From an uncultured Scytonema sp. (GTDB lineage: Bacteria > Cyanobacteriota > Cyanobacteriia > Cyanobacteriales > Nostocaceae): a DNA stretch of 55,405 nucleotides. The stretch is from assembly GCA_937873135.1 (NCBI GenBank), contig CALMVQ010000092.1:1-55405 (forward strand). The letters are read 5' to 3'. The notes under the pieces were generated by a model, which worked only from the letters and a program-made list of their open reading frames with translations, searched no databases and was not told the DNA's origin. The position numbers were made by a program, and so were the translations under genes. Within the stretch, counting starts at the first letter, position 1. Each line of letters begins with the position of its first letter. Positions 42,901 through 51,642 of this stretch are shown here, one piece after another.

Positions 42901-45126
42901 TCACCGTTCTTCTTTAATATGAGGAGCAGCAAGAGTCTTAGGTATCGATGTTGGTAACATAAACTCTGGTTCAACTTGAGCTTTCGTGTAGTAAAAGTCG
43001 CTTTCGGGTTCGTGTTTCACATTCACACCGTTTAATACCATACCTAAGACATTTTGACCTGACTGAGTCAAAAACTCTTTAGCCACATTGGCACTTGCGG
43101 AGTTAATCACCCCAGGACGAACCACCAGTAATAAACCGTCAGCTAACTTGCTTAAAATAGCGGCATCTGCCGTTCCAGATAAACTAGGAGTATCAAAAAT
43201 TACACAATCGTATCTTTGAGTTAAACTAGCAACTAATAAAGCCATTCGCTTGGAATCTAACAGTGCAACTGGGTTAGAAGGTATGACTCCAGAGGGAAGA
43301 ACGTGCAGGTTGGGTATGACTTCCTGCACGATCTCATGGATCGGAAGTTGGTTAACAATAATGTTCGACAAACCCAATGTATTTGCCATTCCCCAGACAT
43401 GATGCTGCACGGGATGACGCATATCGGCATCCACTAGCAGCACCCGACGCCCTACTTGTGCCATTGCTACAGCTAAATTTGCTGCCACCTCAGACTTTCC
43501 TTCTTTGGATACGGCACTTGTCACGGCGATCGCTTTGATTTCCTGAGCCTCTGAGCTTAAAAACTTCAAATTTGCTTGGAGCATTTGGTATGCTTCCCCA
43601 AGAGGAGAGTGAGGAACGTCCCTGCCAATAATTCTCGGAAGTGATCGCTCTAACCTTTCAAGCTTGGAAGAACTTTTTTTCCCCTTGCTACTGACTGAAG
43701 GAATCACACCCAGCAGGTTGTATTTGAAAAGTTCCTTGGCTTCTTTAACCGTTTTCACAGAACGATCAATCAAATCCAAACTGAAGGCTGTAATTATACC
43801 AAGCATCAGACCAAGAACGACTCCACCGCCGATTACCATGCTTTTTCCTACACCAGTTGGTTGATCTGGTACTACCGCAGGGGAGAGGATCCGAGCATTT
43901 CCTACATTCTGGTTTTCTGTAACCTGGATTTCTTGCAATCTTGTCAAGAGTGTTTCATAAGTCGTTTGCGCTGCTTTCAGCTTCCGTTCAAGCTGTCGCT
44001 GATTTTGTTCTAACTTAGGCAAGACATTTGCGCGTTCTTTGTAAACTGTTCGCTTATCAGCCAGTGTCGTAATTTGTTTTGCCAAACCGACGCGTTCTGC
44101 CTCTAAGCGAGCATAATCTTCCAATAGTTTTTCTCGCAGTGCCCCTGTCTGTAAATCACTCTGAGAAATTTGCTGATCGCTTCCCACTGCCTGCTTTGTC
44201 CGTTGTTGGAGTAAGTTGTTGAGAGCAGTGACTTTTTCCTCCAAATTAATGATTGTCGGATGTCCGGGCAGAAGAGTGGTTCGCGCCACCGTCAGCTGGC
44301 TTTGCGCTTCTTGAAGTTGAACAAGTGCTTGCTGAACTCCTGGTATTTGACTCAATGAAGTCGCGGTTAAAGTTTGCTGTGAATCAATTTTTGCCTGATT
44401 TTGGATCTTTTTTAACCGAGCGTTAACATCTCCCAGTTGAGCTTGGGCTTGAGAAATTTGCTGGTTTAATTTAGAAATGTCCATAACTGCTGCGGTTGCT
44501 TCTTCTTGTAGGGAGATAATTTGATTCTCCTCTTTGAATTTCCGCAAAGCTAATTCTGCTTGTCTGACTGCTATTTCCGTTCTAGGTATTTGTCCCAGAA
44601 TAAATTCGCGTGCTGAAACTGCCTCTTCTCGATTTGCTCCTATATTATTTCTGATATAAGCCTGCATGACTGTATTGACCACTGCTGCTGCTATTTTTGG
44701 ATTGTTATCAGCATAGGTGACTTGCAAGACTTCAGTTCCTTTTGCCCCTTCTACCTTGAGTTGTTTGGTCAAATCTCGAATTTTGAGGGGTTTACCTTGG
44801 TCATCTTTAAGATTAAGTTCTCTAATGGTTTCTTTCATAACTGGAACGGATGTAACGATTTTTGCTTGAGTATCTGATGGATTGTTGTTAATCGTTAAAG
44901 AATCTATCCGTCCGATCCCTTCCCCTAAGCCTGTGAGAGAGGGGCTATGATTTGTCTTAATTAAAAGACTTCCTTCAGCTTTGTAGGCTGGTTTGAGTGA
45001 AAGTGCGAACAAGGATGCCAGGGTAGCAACAGTTCCAAACACCGAGACTGCTGGCAACCAGCGTCGTTGCAGAACTTGAAAATGTTTTTGAACATCAATC
45101 TCTTCAAAATTTGGTGTAGGCTCCAT
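42901..45126 (-). CDS. Polysaccharide co-polymerase / tyrosine autokinase (Wzc type)
   Basis: Controls chain length and export through cycles of tyrosine phosphorylation. The 741-residue protein has the N-terminal Wzz helix (about 28-48), a long periplasmic coiled coil (about 190-400), the second helix (GGGVVLGLMLGIITAFSLDL) and a cytoplasmic BY-kinase domain with Walker A SKEGKSEVAANLA, Walker A' LLVDADMRHP and Walker B CVIFDTPSLSG. The usual C-terminal tyrosine cluster is reduced to one YY pair (SDFYYTK). The Walker A has Glu where Thr/Ser is typical (GKSE). The gene follows the zinc-ribbon protein by 41 bp. An outer-membrane Wza partner is not in the window. Confidence 0.95.
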   Translation of the reverse strand: MEPTPNFEEIDVQKHFQVLQRRWLPAVSVFGTVATLASLFALSLKPAYKAEGSLLIKTNHSPSLTGLGEGIGRIDSLTINNNPSDTQAKIVTSVPVMKETIRELNLKDDQGKPLKIRDLTKQLKVEGAKGTEVLQVTYADNNPKIAAAVVNTVMQAYIRNNIGANREEAVSAREFILGQIPRTEIAVRQAELALRKFKEENQIISLQEEATAAVMDISKLNQQISQAQAQLGDVNARLKKIQNQAKIDSQQTLTATSLSQIPGVQQALVQLQEAQSQLTVARTTLLPGHPTIINLEEKVTALNNLLQQRTKQAVGSDQQISQSDLQTGALREKLLEDYARLEAERVGLAKQITTLADKRTVYKERANVLPKLEQNQRQLERKLKAAQTTYETLLTRLQEIQVTENQNVGNARILSPAVVPDQPTGVGKSMVIGGGVVLGLMLGIITAFSLDLIDRSVKTVKEAKELFKYNLLGVIPSVSSKGKKSSSKLERLERSLPRIIGRDVPHSPLGEAYQMLQANLKFLSSEAQEIKAIAVTSAVSKEGKSEVAANLAVAMAQVGRRVLLVDADMRHPVQHHVWGMANTLGLSNIIVNQLPIHEIVQEVIPNLHVLPSGVIPSNPVALLDSKRMALLVASLTQRYDCVIFDTPSLSGTADAAILSKLADGLLLVVRPGVINSASANVAKEFLTQSGQNVLGMVLNGVNVKHEPESDFYYTKAQVEPEFMLPTSIPKTLAAPHIKEER

Positions 45127-45167
45127 AGTTGACCGTTCTGATACATTGAATTGTGACTGTAACTGGC

Positions 45168-45593
45168 TTAACCTCTAAACTGGAAATCTTTGCTGCCGTT
45201 ATAGCCAACATTCCGTGCATGTTTGCGAGTAAACTCACCAACAGACGGATTTCCTTCTGGGTTCATGACACCCACTACTTGCTGCCAAAGTTCTGGAGAT
45301 GCTACTGATAAATGATAAGTGCGATCGCTCTTTTGAATGTGATACCATATTGTCTGATTGCAATCGTCACACCAGAAGCCTTCTAACCATTCACCTTCTA
45401 GTAACACTGTAGTTTTTGTCGCCATTAACCTACGAGCACTCTGCTGTCCTACCCCTCGAGTCAGGAGTTGTCCAACGCGATCTGCAAACAATGAATACTT
45501 TGGACTTACACTATGGAGATAGCATCCGTGAATTGGACAATAAATAGCCCGCCTTTTTGAGCGCTTCCGATTTCGGTCACACCTTCTCTGCAA
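45168..45593 (-). CDS. Zinc-ribbon-like cyanobacterial protein, probable first gene of the EPS series
   Basis: A 141-residue soluble, basic protein with two cysteine pairs (IYCPIHGCYL and FWCDDCNQTIWYH), likely a zinc site. The rest (SPKYSLFADRVGQLLTRGVG, VLLEGEWLEG) does not fit a family I can name. The start is TTG at 45593 with AAGGAGG five bases before it, one of the strongest ribosome binding sites in the window. Its close link to wzc (41 bp) suggests a regulatory or accessory role in exopolysaccharide production. Confidence 0.78.
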   Translation of the reverse strand: MQRRCDRNRKRSKRRAIYCPIHGCYLHSVSPKYSLFADRVGQLLTRGVGQQSARRLMATKTTVLLEGEWLEGFWCDDCNQTIWYHIQKSDRTYHLSVASPELWQQVVGVMNPEGNPSVGEFTRKHARNVGYNGSKDFQFRG

Positions 45594-46760
45594 TTCAACC
45601 TCCTTCCTATGCCAACATACGTTAAGAAGAAATCAGTTGTCAGAACTTCTCCGCCCTTGAATACATCCCCACAAATAAATGCGCGGAGATTTAAGCGAGA
45701 CGCAAAGCTAGTTTTTGTTACTTCCCCCTACTCTTTTCATTTTTATTTCTCATCTTTATTTTCTGAGTTAGTATCCGCTTAAATACTTGTTATTAAAGCT
45801 ACAACACTGAACCGCAGGCGGTTCGGTGTCGGGAAGCCAGTGCGCCCTTGGTGGTTTCCCTTTGCAGGCACTTGGCTCCCGTTGTCGTATAAGAGCGTAG
45901 TGGGGTTCAGTGCTTGGGATAATTCGAGAGTGATTATCCGGACTTTATCTGAGTTCTTTCTTCAAATTACTAGTATTCAGCTAAATGATTGTGCATAAAA
46001 AATACCCCTCTAGGGGCAGTATTTGGTCATCGGTTTTTTTAAAGTTTCTAATTTTGGTTACACTATCTCTGCGATTCGACCTTCTTTAATCTGTAAACAC
46101 ATTACAAATCAAGAAGGTTACGTTGGAGGGACTGAGATCTCAAGGACCATCAAAGCCCAACTCCAGGCCTTAAAAATGAGCTATTTAAACTAGGATGACA
46201 ATTGGTAGATATCACAATGCTACTTACAAATCACACCATAGTGAGAGCAGCATAGTACTTTCTCTAATTTTAACACACACCTGGAAAATTGGAAAAATCT
46301 ATACATTGCAACATTCAAATGCAATACATTAAATATTTTCCACATCTGGATATATATTACCTGATACTTGATATATATGTAACAAGCTTTGATGGTTTTA
46401 TTATATTTTTTTATATATAAACCTCATAATGCCGATATTGTGTCCTTTAAACCGTATAGTCCTGATCCCAAAACTCTGACTCTCTCCGAATCAGGAACGC
46501 CTATCGCCTCAACGGGAGCCAGTGCAGGCATAAAAGCATTGGGGAACCGAACGTAGTTCGTCCGGAGGGAAACCCTCCTTACGACTTCTAGGAGTGCACC
46601 GCGCTAGCTCCTCAGGACTCAGCAACGCCAGTCGCCTCAACGGGAGCCAGTGCTGTTCAAAGGAGCGTCTGTGCTCCTGAGAAGACGGAGAGCCAGTGCA
46701 CTCCTATATTGCGTTGGGGAACCCCCGCACGGCGCTGGCTCCTCAGCACTCCGCACTCAT
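45594..46760. repeat. Long repeat-rich spacer between EPS locus and aspS
   Basis: About 1.2 kb without a gene. Between 45805 and 45945 there is a decayed GC-rich element (gaaccgcaggcggttcgg, gagcgtagtggggttcagtg) like the MITE interior. At 46496-46525 and 46624-46653 a 22-bp segment tcgcctcaacgggagccagt+gc is repeated exactly, embedded in related gggagccagtgc/ggcgctggctcctcag pieces that can pair. Between 46340 and 46430 the DNA is very AT-rich (ttatatttttttatatataa). Confidence 0.7.
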
Positions 46761-48548
46761 TTATGCCTTTGGCTTGTAAGTCGAGGCAACTTGCAACTCT
46801 TTCAACTGTTTGTCATCCACCTTTGACGGTGCATCGGTTAATAAGCAACGTGCTTGTTGCGTCTTTGGAAAAGCGATAACATCCCGAATTGATTCTTCTC
46901 CAGTAAGTAACATGACCAAACGATCAACTCCATAGGCAATTCCACCGTGTGGTGGAGTTCCGTATTCAAATGCCTCTAACAGAAAGCCGAATTTATTGTG
47001 TGCTTCTTCTAGAGAAAGTCCGATCGCCTCAAACACCTGTTCTTGAATTTCCCGTTGATAGATCCGTAAACTACCCCCACCAATTTCAAAACCGTTAAAT
47101 ACCAAATCGTAAGCTTGTGCTCTGGCTGTTTTCAGATCACTTATGTCATCAGGATGCGGTGCAGTGAACGGGTGATGCAGTGCTTCGAGACGTAGTTCGG
47201 TGGCATTCCACTCAAACATGGGAAATTCAACCACCCAGAGTAAGTTGATTTTTTCGGGATCAATTAAGCTAAATTCCTTAGCGATCGCTTGACGCAGTCT
47301 GTCTAAAGTTTTATTCACAGTCGCAACGTCACCAGCACCAAATAGCAGCAAATGGCCTGGTTTTGCACCTGTTCGTCGCAAAATTTCCTGTTTTTGTTCT
47401 TCACTAAGGTTGTCTTTAATTGCGCCGATGGTATCAATTTCACCATCCTCTCTCACCCGAATGTAAGCTAAACCTTTAGCGCCGGCTTCACTAGCCTCTT
47501 TAAATAAGTCCCCACCTGGTTTGATCCGGACATTAGAAATGACATCGTTGCCGTCAGGAATTGGCAGAATTTTGACAATACCATAATTGGCAACGGCTTC
47601 CCGAAAAACTTTAAAATTACAGTCTTTCACCACATCCGAGACATCGACGAGTTTCAAACCAAACCGAGTATCTGGTTTATCCGAACCGTAATGTTCCATC
47701 GCCTCCCCATATGTCTGACGGGGGAAGGGACGGTGTAACTCAATACCTTTGACTCTCTTAAAGATATGACAAATTAACTTCTCGTTGAGTTCAATAATTT
47801 CCTCTTGAGACATGAAGCTCATTTCCATGTCCAACTGAGTAAATTCCGGTTGTCTGTCAGCACGCAAGTCTTCATCGCGGAAGCAACGAGCAAGTTGATA
47901 GTATCTGTCTAAGCCAGAAACCATCAGCAACTGCTTGAAAAGCTGCGGTGATTGTGGTAAGGCAAACCACTCACCTGGATTAACGCGACTGGGTAAAATG
48001 TAATCCCGCGCACCTTCTGGAGTGGAACGGGTAAGAATAGGTGTTTCGACTTCGATAAAACCTTCCACATCTTCCAAGTAGCCGCGCATGGCCTTGACAA
48101 TTTGATGACGTAGTTGTATGTTACGTGCCATGCGATCGCGTCGCAAATCCAAATAGCGATACTTCAGTCGCAAATCTTCCCGCACTTGATCGCTGTCTGC
48201 AGTAGAAACTTGGAAAGGAAGTTGTGAGTTGACAGCGTTGAGCAATTTAATTTGCTCCGCATAGATTTCAACCTCGCCTGTAGGTATGCGAGCATTTAAA
48301 GATTCTTCAGGACGTTGCGTCACCCTGCCAATAATTTGGACAACGTATTCATTTCGCAGACTACTTGCCTGTTCGTAGGAATTTGGGGTGCGCTGTGGAT
48401 CGCTGACAATTTGTACAACTCCAGAGCGATCGCGCAAATCTAAAAATATCACGCCCCCATGATCGCGGCGACGGTCTACCCATCCATACAAGGTGACAGT
48501 TTCTCCAATATCTTCCTTTCGGAGTTCGCCGCAATAGTGAGTTCGCAT
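46761..48548 (-). CDS. aspS: Aspartate-tRNA ligase
   Basis: Charges tRNA-Asp (and possibly tRNA-Asn in organisms without AsnS). The 595-residue bacterial-type enzyme has the OB-fold anticodon domain ([20 protein letters not shown]), class II motif 2 ([20 protein letters not shown] and [10 protein letters not shown]), the GAD insertion domain (about 290-420) and motif 3 ([20 protein letters not shown]). Full length and complete. Divergent neighbours are spaced by a hairpin repeat. Start at 48548. Confidence 0.98.
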   Translation of the reverse strand: MRTHYCGELRKEDIGETVTLYGWVDRRRDHGGVIFLDLRDRSGVVQIVSDPQRTPNSYEQASSLRNEYVVQIIGRVTQRPEESLNARIPTGEVEIYAEQIKLLNAVNSQLPFQVSTADSDQVREDLRLKYRYLDLRRDRMARNIQLRHQIVKAMRGYLEDVEGFIEVETPILTRSTPEGARDYILPSRVNPGEWFALPQSPQLFKQLLMVSGLDRYYQLARCFRDEDLRADRQPEFTQLDMEMSFMSQEEIIELNEKLICHIFKRVKGIELHRPFPRQTYGEAMEHYGSDKPDTRFGLKLVDVSDVVKDCNFKVFREAVANYGIVKILPIPDGNDVISNVRIKPGGDLFKEASEAGAKGLAYIRVREDGEIDTIGAIKDNLSEEQKQEILRRTGAKPGHLLLFGAGDVATVNKTLDRLRQAIAKEFSLIDPEKINLLWVVEFPMFEWNATELRLEALHHPFTAPHPDDISDLKTARAQAYDLVFNGFEIGGGSLRIYQREIQEQVFEAIGLSLEEAHNKFGFLLEAFEYGTPPHGGIAYGVDRLVMLLTGEESIRDVIAFPKTQQARCLLTDAPSKVDDKQLKELQVASTYKPKA

Positions 48549-48666
48549 AGGTCTTAATTCTTAATGACGAAGCTAAAAAATACAATCGGTTAGAATATCC
48601 CTACAGATGAATCTGAGGGATTCAGCCAAATAGTAGCAATTCTAATATGGACGCTCAAATATAGCA

Positions 48667-48707
48667 ACGGATGAGTTGTCCATCAGTTTTATAGACAACT
48701 CATCCGT
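48667..48707. repeat. Perfect 14-bp inverted repeat near aspS
   Basis: ACGGATGAGTTGTC (48667-48680) and GACAACTCATCCGT (48694-48707) with a 13-base loop. It lies 33 bp after the stop of the 135-residue gene and 118 bp before the aspS start. No T run follows, so terminator activity is uncertain. Confidence 0.8.
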
Positions 48708-48739
48708 CACACTTATTAAATTCTACCTGTTTTCACTCC

Positions 48740-49147
48740 TTAAGAACGAGGACGTGGAGCAAAGAAAGCATCCCATGCGGCTTTAGCTGCATCCTGAAAG
48801 CGATCGCCGAGTTCTGCAACGCCTTCAACGAGCAAGTTCCAGTTTTTCTCAGCATCCTCTTGAATGATTGTCCATGAACGTTCCAAGCGATCGCGTTCAA
48901 TGAGTTTATCGCCCTCAATCGCTTCCCGCGCCCGACGTACCGCATTTAAGTAGGTTTCCAGCGTTAGAGTACCTGCTGATTGCGCCTCTGCTTGAGTACG
49001 TCTTCTGATTGCCTCAATCAGCGCCTTGGTTTCATGCTTCGCTTCAGCAGTCTCCCCAACCATCTCGGTTTCTACCATTTCATTAGTTTGAGGGCTAACT
49101 TGTACGACAACCAAATTTTCTCCATCATTATTTGCATTGTAAGTCAT
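48740..49147 (-). CDS. Conserved-looking helical protein of unknown function
   Basis: A 135-residue acidic protein with an N-terminal low-complexity part (NDGENLVVVQVSPQTNEMVE) and a helical C-terminal half rich in Arg/Glu/Ala (AIRRRTQAEAQSAGTLTLET, YLNAVRRAREAIEGDKLIER, FQDAAKAAWDAFFAPRPRS). I do not recognise a family with certainty. It starts one base after the stop of the truncated htpX, and its AAGGAG ribosome binding site is made by the last codons of that fragment. A 14-bp inverted repeat follows it. Confidence 0.75.
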   Translation of the reverse strand: MTYNANNDGENLVVVQVSPQTNEMVETEMVGETAEAKHETKALIEAIRRRTQAEAQSAGTLTLETYLNAVRRAREAIEGDKLIERDRLERSWTIIQEDAEKNWNLLVEGVAELGDRFQDAAKAAWDAFFAPRPRS

Positions 49148-49148
49148 G

Positions 49149-49517
49149 TTATTTCTCCTTTGTTAAAATACCTTCGCTGACAGCAACCGCAGCATGTTCG
49201 GGATCGCGTCCCGTCGCAAATGCGTTAGCTGCTGGGCTAGGGAAGATGTAGATTTTTGGTATGGGTAGACCCGCGCGATCGCACAATCTCTGTACCATCT
49301 GATAAAGCCCTGGTGCTTCTGGTGGTGAAACTGGTTGAGCCCGATACGCAGCTAGAGCTATTTTATCTGATTGATACCAGGAAAATAGGTTTGTCACTGC
49401 TGCTAACGCGATTCCGATAACCACGCCAGTAGTTCCGCCAATTATCCAATAGCTAATGGTGATCAAAATGCCACTTAACGCAGCTAGCAAAGCAGCAGTT
49501 CTTAGTTGATTTTTCAT
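49149..49517 (-). pseudogene. htpX: Truncated HtpX-family zinc metalloprotease
   Basis: The first 122 residues of an HtpX/M48 membrane protease: MKNQLRTAALLAALSGILIT with one helix, a second helix (GGTTGVVIGIALAAVTNLFS), then APGLYQMVQRLCDRAGLPIP, KIYIFPSPAANAFATGRDPE and AVAVSEGIL. The frame then ends TKEK-stop, just where the catalytic HExxH helix should begin; normal HtpX has about 290 residues. The metal site and the rest of the protease are missing, so no proteolysis is possible. ATG 49517 (AAGGA upstream) is preferred over 49571. Confidence 0.88.
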
Positions 49518-50268
49518 ATTTTGTCCTTGTAATACTATATTCAATTTGAAATTATTTATTAATGACAGCATGACTTAAGCTGTGCCTCAATCGTAGCAAC
49601 CCAAACATAAATTCATCAGGTAGAAATTTTGCCCCAATTGAAGTACGGTTATCCCACTAATATTTTATAAATATACTTTGAGATAGAACTTTAGCAACTT
49701 TAGAAAGAAAGTGGATGTTAACAGTTAATAGTTGACAGTCCACAGTTAAAACGCGCTTTGCTAGACTAAAACCCTGATTTCTCTAATACGTTGGGGGTCT
49801 TTCTCAAGAATGATTGAAAATTAGTATCAGAGCAATCAGTATTTTTCGATACTTTCTTTTAACAATCAATTCAGTTCGTAATTTTCACTCCATATCTATC
49901 TAATGGACTAGCTAACCCGAAGAGTAATAATAATATTTTATTGCTAATTTCATTGAAAAGGAGCTAAGACTTGACGATCCAAGCTTTCCGCACAGATAGC
50001 TATTTGTTATAAATGTGACGTTAATGATTCGGTGAAGCCATATTTTTTACATGTTTAATCTAAGTTTTACTGTTAAACATTTCAGCATCAAAAGCGTAAA
50101 ATGTAGCGTGTTGGTAACGCACAAAAAAATCGTAACATTGGTGCTTTCTTGTGTTGAAATGAAGTGTAACACACTCTAACTAAATTTTAGGTTATATTTG
50201 GTTTATCTACTGATATCAACTTTCAAATCTTTTTTAGAAACAAGGTTGAATTTTTGAGGAAAAACTCT
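49518..50268. other. Long intergenic region upstream of the coiled-coil gene
   Basis: About 750 bp. It contains the htpX leader, a repeat-like stretch ttaacagttaatagttgaca (about 49718-49740) seen widely in cyanobacterial spacers, and otherwise AT-rich DNA. No gene, RNA gene or terminator recognised. Confidence 0.5.
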
Positions 50269-51138
50269 ATGGCTCAAAACATAAAAAACATTGCCCTATG
50301 GCAAAAGGGTGGTAAGACTTTGCAAGGATTTATAGAGTTTATTATCGGTCCCTGGCTTAAGAGAGCAAATGTCAAGCCTCTACAAGAAAAAGTTGATTTT
50401 TTAGAAAGACGCATGTACAAAGGTTTGCAAGAAACTGAAGAACGTCTAGAATTGATGATTCAACATCTACAAACCCAGCTTGACAGTATTAAAGACAATA
50501 CAAATACTCAACTAAACGATCTAAAAACATCTGATTTGTCCAATCAAGTGGAGGATGTTTTACAGCAGAGCGCTCATATTAGTCAAGTCATCAAACCAAC
50601 TGTTGAAGTTTTGAGCCGCGAACTAGAAGATAAGAAACAGCGTTCGGAAGAGATTACTAATATAGCAGAAATTCAAGCCAAACAAAACAGGCTCCAAGAT
50701 ACTTTAGGGCAACTGGAAGAATTAACTGCAACATTCCCAAACCTAGAAGTACAGAGATTAGCCTGTCTGGAAGCAGGAAAGTGGCTCTTAACGCATCGAG
50801 CAGAAGTAGCGCGACTCGTGGCTTTGGAGTTATTGGTGCCGCAACATCCTCAAACAGAAGAGTTTCGTCATAACATCCGTCAATATTTGAAACTGCTGGG
50901 ACACTGTCTGGAAAATGGAATCGAACCCCGTCTCCTGTATCAAGGAGTCATTACTCACCAACAGCCCTCAGTCGAGATGTATTTGAAAGCGTTTGAGTTG
51001 ATTAAAAACAAATATGTCACAGATTGGGAATCTCTAGATCGAGTTTCTACTCAGGCAGCGGAGGAGTTAAGAAGGTACTTGAGCTATCTTATCGATTACA
51101 TAGTTAATTATCTCACTCGAAGTCAAGTAAATCCTTAA
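50269..51138 (+). CDS. Coiled-coil protein of unknown function
   Basis: A 289-residue soluble protein with no signal peptide. Residues about 35-150 are rich in Leu/Glu/Lys heptads (PLQEKVDFLERRMYKGLQET, ERLELMIQHLQTQLDSIKDN), which is a long coiled coil. The C-terminal part (from about 160) is helical (LACLEAGKWLLTHRAEVARL, NIRQYLKLLGHCLENGIEPR). I do not recognise a family. ATG 50269 is preferred because GAGG lies 9 bases upstream. It stands alone; possible scaffold or filament-forming protein, but that is only a guess. Confidence 0.72.
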   Translation: MAQNIKNIALWQKGGKTLQGFIEFIIGPWLKRANVKPLQEKVDFLERRMYKGLQETEERLELMIQHLQTQLDSIKDNTNTQLNDLKTSDLSNQVEDVLQQSAHISQVIKPTVEVLSRELEDKKQRSEEITNIAEIQAKQNRLQDTLGQLEELTATFPNLEVQRLACLEAGKWLLTHRAEVARLVALELLVPQHPQTEEFRHNIRQYLKLLGHCLENGIEPRLLYQGVITHQQPSVEMYLKAFELIKNKYVTDWESLDRVSTQAAEELRRYLSYLIDYIVNYLTRSQVNP

Positions 51139-51642
51139 TATGTTGTTCTCTGCATGAATGCTCCTTCGATTGATATTTTAAGCATATAATGACACGTTGA
51201 GTGTTATTCTAATCAACTTGCCTTCCTGCCAAAAGTTTTCGTCCTCCAACTGGCTTGCTAGATTTGCCAGCGTTTGGTTGAGACGTGTCTTGTATTGGTT
51301 GAAGTAGAGATTATAAAAGTGTTGCCGTGCCATAGGTATATTTCATATCCATACAGTCTCTGTATCTTGACGGCTAAAAACCAATTCACCGAATGAAATG
51401 ATGAACTTTTGATAAAATTAGGGTTGTTTCTTTGGTAAATTAAAAGCGTTAATGCAACCTGGTGATGCGCTGATAGAGCAATGAGCGTGAGCTTCGCCGT
51501 CTCTAAATATACGCTTGCACATCCAAGGTTTTTGGGAATGAGAGCTTGTGATTATTTTTGCGACCAATCGCCAATGTTCAACTTTAAAGTAAGATAACTT
51601 CATGATCAGAGTATAGTGAATCATAGCTTTAGAGGGACAGCC
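51139..51642. other. Intergenic region with a 51-codon minus-strand frame
   Basis: About 500 bp. A frame at 51178-51333 (minus) looks protein-like; the rest, including a further frame at 51418-51624, does not. No hairpin of note. Confidence 0.5.
51178..51333 (-). other. Possible small gene or gene remnant, 51 codons
   Basis: Starts MARQHFYNLYFNQYKTRLNQ and ends LIRITLNVSLYA. The composition (aromatics early, then a helix TLANLASQLEDENFWQEGK) is more protein-like than most chance frames. No ribosome binding site is seen. Possibly the N-terminus of a lost gene. Not recognised. Confidence 0.35.

Noticed and set aside
46496-46653. CRISPR-like array
   Set aside because: Only two copies of the 22-bp repeat, no regular spacers and no cas genes; fits an interspersed repeat.
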